Assembly: GCF_018294505.1 (NCBI RefSeq)
Contig: NC_057808.1
Location: 222,225,325 to 222,289,324 of the forward strand
DNA: 64,000 nucleotides
DNA from: Triticum aestivum
Taxonomy: Eukaryota; Streptophyta; Magnoliopsida; Poales; Poaceae
Direction of reading: 5' to 3'
Part shown: piece after piece, positions 55,758-64,000 of the stretch
Layout: the number at the start of each line of letters is the position of its first letter
How positions within the stretch are numbered: the stretch's first letter is position 1
Made by a program: the position numbers and the translations under genes
The notes under the pieces: model-generated
Told to the model about the DNA's origin: nothing
What the model saw: only the letters and a program-made list of their open reading frames with translations
Database searches by the model: none

Positions 55758-56906
55758 TCATGCTCTGGTTGACCTATGAGGTTCAGTAGCAATTTGATCT
55801 GAAGTTTCATGATCATTATCATTTGCTTCCTCTCTAGTTGGTGTAGGCATAACGGGAATGGATTTATCTGATGTGCTACTTTCCAATTCGAGAGAAGGTA
55901 CAATTACCTCATCATGTTCTACTTTCCTCCCACTCACTTCTTTCAAGAGAAACTCCTTCTCTAGAAAGGTTGCATTCTTGGCAACAAAGATCTTGCCTTC
56001 GGATCTGTGGTAGAAGGTACACCCAATTGTTTCCTTAGGGTATCCTATGAAGACGCACTTCTCTGATTTGGGTTCGAGCTTATCAGGTTGAAGCTTTTTA
56101 TCGTAAGTGTCGCAACCCCAAACTTTAAAAAATGATAGCTTAGGTTTCTTGCCAAACCACAGATTATACGGTGTCGTCTCAACGGATTTAGATGGTGCCC
56201 TATTTAACGTGAATGCGGTTGTCTCTAATGCATAACCCCAAAATGATAGTGGTAAATCGGTAAGAGACATCATAGATCGCACCATATCTAATAAAGTACG
56301 ATTACGATGTTCGGACACACCGTTTTGCTGTGGTGTTCCAGGTGGCATGAGTTATGAAACAATTCCACATTGTTTTAAATGAAGGCCAAACTCGTATCTC
56401 AAATATTCGCCTCCGCGATCAGATCGTAGAAACCTTATTTTCTTGTTATGATGATTCTTTACTTCACTCTGACATTCTTTTAACTTTTCAAATGTTTCAT
56501 CAAGTAGATATACCCATACCTACTCAAATTATCTGCGAAGGTCAGAAAATAACGATACCCGCCGCGTGCTTCAACACTCATTAGACTGCATACATCGGTA
56601 TGTATTATTTCCAATAAGTCATTAGCTCGCTCCATTGTTCCGGAGAACGGAGTTTTAGTCCTCTTGCCCATGAGGCATGGTTCGCAAGTATCAAATGATT
56701 CATAATCAAGTGATTCCAAAAGTCCATCTGCATGGAGTTTCTTCATGCGCTTTACACCAATATGACCTAAACGGCAGTGCCACAAATACGTTGCACTATC
56801 ATTACCAACTATGCATCTTTTGGCATCAATATTATGAATATGTGTATCACTACAATCAAGATTCAACAAGAATAGACCACTCTTCAAGGGTGCATGACCA
56901 TAAACA
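55758..56906 (-). pseudogene. Copia integrase, truncated
   Basis: The frame 56480-56906 holds the zinc module TYLWHCRLGHIGVKRMKKL, CEPCLMGKRTKTPF and the first catalytic Asp (IHTDVCSLM). The frame 55758-56348 has GTPQQNGVSEHRNRTLLDMV (the Glu) and LNRAPSKSVETTPYNLWFGK, then the RT linker. Stops between them (56349-56479) break the second Asp region. The 5' end is cut by the CACTA terminus at 56907. Confidence 0.87.
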
Positions 56907-57056
56907 CTACAAAAAAATACACTTCCATGATGATACGTGTTTGTCACAGTAGGTCACGTTTTCTGTCATGCATGTACATCCATGACAAATTTATGACAGA
57001 ATCAAGATAGTCATACCTGTGCTATCGTAGAAGTGTTCCAAGACATTACCAAAATT

Positions 57057-57088
57057 ATCATCATGGAAGTGTCCACTTCCATGACGAT
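57057..57088. repeat. Inverted repeat in the CACTA subterminal region
   Basis: ATCATCATGGAAGTG and CACTTCCATGACGAT face each other across two bases, matching at 14 of 15 positions. The arm CACTTCCATGA also occurs near the terminus (56922). It may be a transposase-binding site pair. Confidence 0.7.
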
Positions 57089-57349
57089 AAATCGCGCGTC
57101 ACAGAAGTGCTTTCGTCAAGGGTGACCGACACGTGGCATGCACCGTAACGGAACGCCGTTAAGCTATCGGGTCCGGTTTTGGATCCGATAACCCGTTAAC
57201 AGCCCGGACTAATGGGGATTTTCCACCTGTAAAATTCTGATTGGCTGACGGAAACACGTGTCAGCTCCGCGTTGGCACAGGTGTCACTCATCCCATGGGC
57301 GAGATGCGCCTATGATATGTTGGCGCGTGGACCAGCCCAAAAGTGGCCC

Positions 57350-57620
57350 ATAAAGTTTAAATGGGCCGGCCCAACTAAAGGCCCACAAGATTTTGCGGTC
57401 CATAATGGGCCGGCCCACCAAAAGGTCACGAGATTTTGCGTATCATAATGGGCCGGCCCAGCTAAAGGCCCATGAGATTTTGCGGGCCATAATGGGCCGA
57501 CCCAGCTAAAGGTCTGCGAGATTTTGCGGACCATAATGGGTCAGCCAAGCTAAAGGCCCACAAGATTTTGCGGACCATAATGGGCCGGCCCAGCAGAAGG
57601 CCCAAAAGATTTTGATGACA
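57350..57620 (+). repeat. 44-bp tandem array, GGCCC-rich
   Basis: Units of the form AATGGGCCGGCCCAGCTAAA...GATTTTGCGGACCAT repeat with a period of 44 bp about six times, then decay into looser GGCCCATTAA...GGCCC repeats up to about 58280. CACTA elements often carry such subterminal arrays. It is not a CRISPR array: the units are contiguous, with no spacers. Confidence 0.88.
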
Positions 57621-58600
57621 CTATTAGCCGGCCCATTAACAGGCTGCCATGTTTTGGGCCAAATGCCGGCCCATATTTGATCCGGTCCATTAACAGGCTG
57701 CCACGTTTCGGGCCTAATAAAGGCCCATATGTGATTCGGCCCGTTAAAAGCCTACCACATTGTGGCCCAAATTACGGCCCAGATCAGGTCCAGCCCTTTG
57801 AGGGGCTTTGGGCTAAATTATGGCCCATATCAGATTCGGCCCGTCAACTGAACGCTATCCTTTTGGGCCCACTTGATAAAGGCCCATTTAGTAATTCGGC
57901 CTGATATTAGTTTTGGCCTGTTAAAGGCCCGTTTAACATTTCGGCCCTATATATATTTCGGCGTGTTAAAAGCCCGTCATATAGTTGCGCCTAACTACGG
58001 CCCCGTTTGCATCCGGCCTGCTCACAGACGATAATCTGATTGAGCCAAACAAGGACCAACACAATTTAGGCCTGTTATAAGTCCATGGTTTGATTGGCAC
58101 AATCATGGGTCGGGGTCTATTTCGGCCTGCAGCCGGCCCGTGAGCTGTTCGGCACGTTTCAGGCCCAACCTACTTTTCAGCCTCCTAAAAGCCCATTGAG
58201 TTTGCTTGGGAAAATAGGGCCGGCGGTTTACTCGGCCTATTAAAGGCCCGAATCTACTAGTGGGCCAGTTTACATTTAGGCCTGTTAACGGACCAAGATG
58301 ACGGGGCCCATGATGCGGATCATACATGGTGATTTGCATGACGGCCCGATTATGTACCGTAATTTTACGGTTTGGCCGGTTTACTGCGAAGACAGGATAT
58401 ATATACAGTAAAATAACTGCAGCATCGTGAATAAGAAAAAAACCTAGACTATACAATAAAGAAATTACGGCATATTACATCCACTGGGCATCAAAGTTCG
58501 CCACTATGATAATAAAGCACAAGCAGACAGCAGATTACATACACTGGGCATCAAAGATCGCCACCAGTGCAATTAAACACGCCGACAAAATAATATACAA
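57621..58600. other. Degenerate GGCCC repeats and CACTA flank, no gene
   Basis: Irregular GGCCCATTA and TTCGGCC motifs recur at about 25-45 bp until about 58280. After 58450 there is a CACTGGGCATCAAAG(T/A)TCGCCAC block repeated at about 58482 and 58542. A 117-codon minus frame at 58103-58456 is within this repeat and is not taken as a gene. Confidence 0.6.
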
Positions 58601-59087
58601 AACCGACAGCACTTCAATAGAGTTCAAGAAAGGTTAGCCCTGCTCGGGAGCTGCAGCGCAAGCAGCTGAGCAAGCTGGTGAGACTGCACTTGTTTGACAC
58701 TTATATCCTCCTCACTCTGAAAGATAAACAAGCAGACAGATGACAGGTTTTGCACATTTAAGTATCAGTGCTGACAATTCATCACATTTCTTACTGACGA
58801 ATAAAGTGACACAGTTTAAAATAGCATTAACACAATATGGTATTGTTCAGGTCAAGACATGGCAGGAAATGACATTGTGAAGGAGTTGGCAGCTTCACGA
58901 CACCACTGGATTACAGATCAAGAACTCATAAGTATCAATGGTTAGTGTGCTGTCAATTTATCCCATTTCAGATTGGCAAAATAAGATCACTTGCTCTGTA
59001 TAGTTTAATTTACATGGTATGAAGAAGGAACTTGGTTGTACAACTGAAAACTTAAATTGAGAAGGACAAACTTTTGTTTATGAACTA

Positions 59088-59168
59088 CTCCCTCCGTCCC
59101 ATAATATAAGAACGTTTTTTACACTACACTAATGTCAAAAACGTTCTTATATTATGGGACGGAGGGAG
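59088..59168. mobile_element. Stowaway MITE, 81 bp
   Basis: CTCCCTCCGTCCCATAATAT at one end and its reverse complement at the other leave a short loop. TA flanks both sides (59086-59087, 59169-59170). Size and termini match the Thalos-type Tc1/Mariner MITE of Triticeae. Confidence 0.93.
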
Positions 59169-59402
59169 TACATAATAAACTTTAAACATGCAATTTGATG
59201 CAAACACCAAAAATAAACAGCTGTTGCAGTCATGCCTAACCAAATATACACAACAAAGTTTGAAGGCTTGAGAAGGACAAACTTACATTATTGGTGAAGG
59301 CAGGCTCTATAAAGCCCTTGTCCATGCTGATGGGGGGGGGCAATTCAAGAAGTTTACCACAGAATCTTCTTCATAAGCATTGCCTTTATTCTACATTTTG
59401 TT

Positions 59403-59967
59403 AAGAGTAAATATAGATGTGACAATATAAGAAAAAATGGAGAATATTTAAGATAAGATGAAGAGTGATGCTACATAACCAAGTAGCTATAAATGTAAGT
59501 ACAGCGATACAGGCAAAAGGTACAGCCAAGAGCAATGCAGAGCTAAACTTCTTCAGTACCATCGGTGTTATCCAACCTTATGGTAAGAGTAAATATAGAT
59601 CTTATGTGTAGAAAATGGAGGGCAAAGGAAAATAAGCTGCAGAGTGATGGTACATGAACAACTACCTGTCAATATAAGTACACTGATAAAGGACAGCAGG
59701 TACTTACAAGAACAATGCAGAGCTAAAAAAATTCATTGGCATTGGATATATTCTACACTAATGTAACCATTCATACAGATCAGATAATTTGGAGCGAACA
59801 ATTGATAAGCAAGCTATCATGCATACTGCTGTCACATAATGAACCAGGTATGTATGCAAGTACAGTGATACAGGACAACAGGTACTAACAAGAGCAAAGC
59901 AGCGGGCAGCATATTTGCGATATCCTGTCGTTCTTTTCAAACCGGAATTCTTTTTCGAGCAGATTTC
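59403..59967 (-). repeat. Three diverged ~180-bp tandem units over exon and intron
   Basis: The series GATACAGGCAAAAGGTAC (59506), GATAAAGGACAGCAGGTAC (59685) and GATACAGGACAACAGGTAC (59867), each followed by (C/A)AAGA(G/A)CAA(T/A)GCAG, repeats at about 180 bp. TAAGAGTAAATATAGAT also recurs at 59403 and 59586. The unit includes the splice donor of the exon at 59890-59967, so an exon-intron segment was duplicated. Confidence 0.7.
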
Positions 59968-61217
59968 CTGCAAAAAAGATCCGTAAGGCACATGCGGAAA
60001 AGTAGAAGTTCAAATTGTCATGCGATATCATAGACAGTACCTCATCCTCGGAACGAGACCAGTGCATAACAAGGTTTTTCCATTCAATGTCTTCTAAATT
60101 TAGCACAGGAGACTTCACCAGAAATTCGTTTATAGACTTGCCATCAAAGTGTGATTTCCTCAGGTAACACCAATACTGCTGCAATGCTTCCTTGAAAAGC
60201 GCAAGCAAGCTTTGCTCGTCATGACTATCCAGATTGACCCTCGCCTACTTACAACAATGTAATGTAAATCATTGATGTGTTCAATCAGCAGAAAACAGGA
60301 AAATAATCACCATGAATAATAGCACTTACACGTAAGTGGGACAGGAAGATGTGAAAATGGTGTTTGTCTTCACTATAATCTTCCCATGATGGGAATATAT
60401 GCACGTAGTCCCTAACAACATTGAAAGCATTGTCTTTTAAACTGGGAATAACTGGAATGGGGTTCCAATCTGCAGGAATTGGCCGTCTCTGCAGTTGGGA
60501 TAGGTCTTCGGCCGGTGGACTTGCTGTACTTTTTGCTGGAGTGGGATTTTTCTGTGGTACGGCTGGTGCTATGGCAACTGAAATCGGCATACCTTTTGCT
60601 GGAGTGCAGGTCCTGTGTGGTGCGGCTAGTGGTGTGGCCAGTGAAGTATGGGTACAGTCTGCTGGAGTCGGTCCTACGTTTTGTGTCACTGGTTGTACAA
60701 CCAATATAAGTGGGGTGCTGTCTGATTTCTCCGGCACAACCACGTTTTTCAAGGACTTTGCTGGTGCTCCTTCAGGTTCGGCAATCACCCTCTTCCTTTT
60801 TGATGTCTGATGCACAAGAACAACATTTGAGTGGAAAAACATGGTATGATGACAGATGGAATATGTATTGATAATGGATGGGCATGGCATCTCGACATAT
60901 ATGATGAGTAAACTAAGCAGATGGCGGTGCAACAAAGTAGAAGAAATGCAAGACAACATATGCAAGATACGCGCAATCAATAAAACCTTGCCAAATTAGA
61001 ACAGGCACCTTGATGGGTGAACAGGACAGGCCATCTGCCTTTGACTCCTCGAGGTTAGAATAGTCATTAGGATCATATTCTGAACAAGAATCAACAGGTG
61101 GGGAGCGTATGAGTTTCATTGCATCCAGAATGGCACTCAATGCCTTGGTGCCAATTTTGTAAGTCATTGCGGTGTTTAGCTTCAAGAGTGGACTGCTGCT
61201 AGTGCGACACAAAGCAG

Positions 61218-61602
61218 CTACACAGATCATAGTGTAGATATAACGGGAAAACCGTAAGCATCAGAGTAAAATCAGCAAAGTGGAACTTGCTGGAATATAT
61301 GTGCTAGTATTGCCGGTACGGCTAGAAAGGCTTCGGATACCAGCTCTCTTCAACTGAAGGTGCGGTACTGTTAATATCAGTGTAACTCTCAAAGGCGACA
61401 CAGCTCCCCGCATTTCCTTGCTATTCTTATAGGATTCAAGTGGGCAGGCCACTACAAATCCTATTCCCATGTTTACAAAATCCTACGAATCAAAGAGGCC
61501 CGAAGAGTTCAAAGTGTCCATACCAACCGACCGTATAGACCTCTACACTGCAAATGTCCCTGCTCATCTTCACTACAAGGAACATACTGTACTACTATCA
61601 TA
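61218..61602. other. Upstream part of the CACTA gene, no clear exon
   Basis: This is probably intron or 5' region of the minus-strand gene. It has a short open frame (61261-61470) without homology. It continues past the MITE to about 62130 with nothing else recognised. Confidence 0.4.
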
Positions 61603-61761
61603 CTCCCTCCGTTCCAAAATATAAGTCTTGGTAGAGATTTCCACTATGGATCACATACAGATGTATCCAGATACATTTTAGAGTGTAGATTCACTCATTT
61701 TGCTCCATATGTAGTCCATGGTGGAATCTATACAAAGACTTGTATTTAGGAACGGAGAGAG
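61603..61761. mobile_element. Stowaway MITE, 159 bp
   Basis: CTCCCTCCGTTCCAAAATAT and TATTTAGGAACGGAGAGAG form inverted ends, flanked by TA (61601-61602, 61762-61763). The interior has the ATTTTAGAGTGTAGATTCAC block common to longer Stowaway families in wheat and barley. Confidence 0.92.
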
Positions 61762-62130
61762 TACTTATTAAAGAAGAACGGAAGAGGAACATGCTAAAGA
61801 AGAGCAAGCAGATTTTGGATAATAAAATGTTCGTTGCGCAGTGCCCACACATGATGAACCAGAGCGCATTAAGAAAGCAACTCCCTGCTGTCTCTCTATA
61901 TGTGGTGCACGTGCTTTTTCGAAAGTAAAGTAGGAACATTAGCTGACCAATTAAATGTTATCTGTTTTAGTAATATCAGCATCATATCAGATTCGTACTT
62001 GAGCAACAAGTTTGGAATTATGAGTGGCACGTTGTTTAGCTTGATGGATTCAGGAGCAGTGCTAAGCAGGTACGATGATGGTACTGAATATAAAGGCATG
62101 TCTGCATGCAAGTCGCGTGACTTTTGTCAT

Positions 62131-62422
62131 TTGGGTCAGTCGACCATTTCAGGCGGTTGGATGAAGATCCTACGTCTCCTAACCCTTCTTCTTCCTCGTC
62201 TCTGATTCTTCCCATACAGAACACCGCACGGGCCGCCGGCCGGACCACCGGCCCCCACCGCCTGTGTTCCTCCGCCACCCCCACCCCCACCCTCGCCCCC
62301 ACCCGCGTCGAGTTTTCTTCGTTCGGAGAGGCCCCCACCGCCCCAACAACCAAAGTCCCCACTCGAGCCCCTTCGTTCGCACCGGCGAACTCCGGCGAGC
62401 TCTGAAAAATCGACTGACCCAA
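62131..62422. mobile_element. Candidate 292-bp inverted-repeat element with GC-rich core
   Basis: TTGGGTCAGTCGA (62131-62143) and TCGACTGACCCAA (62410-62422) are perfect 13-bp inverted repeats, with imperfect pairing extended inward to TTTCAG. The interior is GC-rich and open on the plus strand (VEFSSFGEAPTAPTTKV), unlike the AT-rich surroundings. I found no target duplication. It may be a MITE or Pack-type element that captured a piece of another gene's first exon. Confidence 0.45.
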
Positions 62423-64000
62423 TTTTGAAAATTAGTCTACTGTGATTTAACTAGTGTGGAATATAAAAGGGGAAAACCATAAGCATTGGGAGTATAGTGT
62501 TGAGCGTGCCATGGCGGATCTGAAGGTGCAAACCGGACAAAGGCAACTTCGCAACCAATGTTTGCTTTCAACTAGCAAGTAAGTGATGGACAAGAAATCA
62601 GAGTAAAGCAGTGGCGATCTATTTTCTTGCTGCGATAAATAAGTTGAGCAGATACGAAAGAGTACCGCCTCTGGTGCGGCGCCGTGTATGCATCTGCTGA
62701 GAATTTGACGGTGCTGCGGTAGCGATGGCTGTCGGTGGCGTGGAAGCAGATCTAGGAGGGTAGACGGTGGCGGCGGGGCGCGGTGGACGAGACGGTCGTA
62801 GGAGCGGCGCCGGCAAGGTGGATGACGGCGGGGATGAAGGGAGAGGACGGGATGCAAGGATCCCGGTCCGAAGCCGTGGATGAGAGAGGTCGATCTCTTG
62901 TAATGGACGGCGGCGTCGGGGTATCAGCTCCGGCATGGTGGAGGAGGACGGCGGTGGATGGGGTGGCGGACGGAGGAGGCTGGGGTGGAGAGGGTGTTTT
63001 GGCGCCCACGGAGTACGAATGGGGAAATGGAGGTGGAGAGGAAGGGGGAACCATGTCTTCAGGGCGCGCTTGTCTCAAATGCGAGGAAATTTACAAACTT
63101 AGCCCCCGTTTCAAATTTCCTACATCACAGCAATATTAGTCGGTTGGGGATAGGACGGTAATCTCGCATACACCGAATATTTGCCGACGAGAGTTTGTTT
63201 TTGGCGCCCACCGTGTATGAATCGGGGAGGGAGTCGATTTCGGCCGAGGACACACTGTGTTTTGGCGCCCACCGTGTATGAATCCGGGTGAGAGGCGGTT
63301 ATGTCACGTTTGAGTGAAATTACAAACCTACCCCTATCGAAACCTATAGAAATCGAGCAGATAGGCTTTGCGTGGCAGGGATAGGCAGTAGTAATTTCCA
63401 TCTCGCAGATTTTGGTTTCGGGCGGTTACTGCGACTTTCCCCGCTTCGTTCAAATTTTGCAGAGTGCACGTTTACCGTGCCAACTCAATTCGAATCCCGT
63501 TTGTATTCTATTTTTTTCGGGCGGGATCCATTTTCGATTGGAATAAAATTCTATATACATCATTTTTTATATATACTTTCAAAAGCACAACACCCTTTAT
63601 ACATAAATATGGTTTACAAATGGCATGATCTCAGATTCATAAGGTTGTATCCATCAATTTGGATTTTCAAATATTTGAAACCACTTTATGTTGAAATCCA
63701 ATGTATGCATTCCTCGCTAACTGTCTCCAATTAATGTGTGTTTCATGCGGGTTTTTTTACTTCTCAAACATGTATAATGTGTTTCACACACGCAACATAT
63801 AGTGTAATCCCGTTTAGACATTAATTGCATATAAACCATGCATTGTTTCTAATTAAAGAATCTATGGATCACCAATATTGATAAACTATATAACATTACA
63901 CGTGTCCCCAAATTCAAATGAATATGCATGTTTGATACACCAATTTGCGTTATGATATTATCGATGTCGTGATCTCCAGTTTAAATATTTGAATCCCATT
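62423..64000. other. Unassigned right end with short direct repeats
   Basis: A GC-rich stretch (62640-63060) has open frames on both strands that look like chance. The block TTGGCGCCCACCGTGTATGA occurs at 63201 and 63262, and in a diverged form at 62999. From 63480 the sequence is AT-rich with no gene seen. Confidence 0.45.

Larger units (their letters stand above)
54209..56906 (-). mobile_element. Truncated Copia fragment (RNase H end to integrase start)
   Basis: The homology to Angela-type pol begins sharply at 54209 (GTCACATTCAAATC; compare 1886), near the end of RNase H, and stops at 56906, where a CACTA terminus begins. No LTR, leader or gag is attached. It is a piece of an Angela-type element cut on both sides. 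Confidence 0.88.
58624..61217 (-). pseudogene. CACTA-encoded En/Spm (Ptta, Transposase_24-like) gene, multi-exon
   Basis: Minus-strand exons with GT/AG borders: 61009-61217 (MTYKIGTKALSAILDAMKLI); 60330-60806 (SKRKRVIAEPEG, a Pro/Thr/Ala-rich stretch, then FNVVRDYVHIFPSWEDYSED); 60042-60244 (SLLALFKEALQQYWCYLRKS, EDIEWKNLVMHWSRSEDE); 59890-59967 (EICSKKNSGLKRTTGYRKYA); about 59288-59380 (MDKGFIEPAFTNN); and 58624-58716 (SEEDISVKQVQSHQLAQLLA, stop TGA). The middle exons resemble plant Ptta/En/Spm transposase-associated proteins. A run of G at about 59333-59341 shifts one exon out of frame. The 5' start, right of 61217, was not located. Confidence 0.6.
56907..64000 (-). mobile_element. CACTA (En/Spm) element, left terminus and body; right end not seen
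   Basis: CACTACAAAAAAATACACTT at 56907 is a CACTA terminal repeat. It is followed by subterminal sequence with repeated CACTTCCATGA(T/C)GAT motifs, then a GGCCC-rich array. A multi-exon gene of En/Spm type lies on the minus strand at 58624-61217. The reverse-complement terminus is not present before 64000. The right limit given here is only the window edge, and unrelated sequence may begin earlier. Confidence 0.6.

Noticed and set aside
57350..57620. Regular repeats that could suggest a CRISPR array
   Set aside because: The units are contiguous 44-bp tandem copies with no spacers, in a plant transposon end.
58103..58456. A 117-codon minus frame
   Set aside because: It lies inside the degenerate GGCCC repeats of the CACTA end and has no protein similarity I recognise.
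62124..62405. A plus-strand open frame of 93 codons as a host gene
   Set aside because: There is no start context, intron or homology, and the inverted repeats at both edges explain the compositional change better.

Overview
The window is repeat-derived intergenic DNA from a grass genome. A Triticeae species (wheat, goatgrass or barley) is the best fit. The evidence is Angela/BARE1-type Copia LTRs (opening TGTTGGAAATATGCCC), Gypsy elements whose LTRs end in GACACCGACA, two Stowaway MITEs with the CTCCCTCCGT terminus, and a CACTA end with GGCCC-rich subterminal repeats. I see no convincing host gene. Every substantial reading frame belongs to a transposable element, and every long one carries at least one lesion.

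Left third (1-19133): an old minus-strand Copia element (called X here) has its 3' LTR at 1-1657 (cut by the window edge) and its 5' LTR at 17389-19133. A second Copia LTR (Y, 15500-17231), with its own leader and primer-binding site, lies inside X's leader. The LTR at 1-1657 resembles the LTR at 17389-19133 and not Y, so X and Y look like a chimera left by recombination between nested relatives. A complete plus-strand Angela element (3300-12044, two 1710-bp LTRs, duplication CTACT) is inserted in the pol region of this chimera.

Middle (19138-24618): a 2.5-kb PIF/Harbinger transposon with only its Myb/NAM-like ORF1, a tRNA-like SINE remnant, and the 3' part of a minus-strand LINE.

Gypsy nest (24619-54208): Gypsy C (minus strand) abuts the LINE. 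Gypsy A (plus strand, 24877-43421, duplication TATAT) sits in the 3' LTR of C. Gypsy B (minus strand, 32741-42758, duplication ACGAC) sits in the 3' LTR of A. C also carries a LINE (46899 to about 49790) and a solo Copia LTR (51390-53148), and it has lost its pol region. All three Gypsy elements carry an extra gene antisense to pol, between integrase and the 3' LTR. In B and C it is a Transposase_28/coiled-coil protein. In A it is an AT-hook plus B3-like DNA-binding protein. In A and B a TATA-like box precedes the antisense ATG at nearly the same distance from the LTR.

Right part (54209-64000): a 5'- and 3'-truncated Copia pol fragment, then one terminus of a CACTA element (from 56907) with a 44-bp tandem array and a multi-exon minus-strand En/Spm-type gene. 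Two Stowaway MITEs and a 292-bp inverted-repeat unit with a GC-rich core lie in the same stretch. The far right is AT-rich and unassigned.

The genes do not form a host pathway. They are self-replication modules in different states of decay, and several stop codons fit C-to-T change at glutamine codons (often CAG, a CHG methylation context). LTR comparisons were made by eye.
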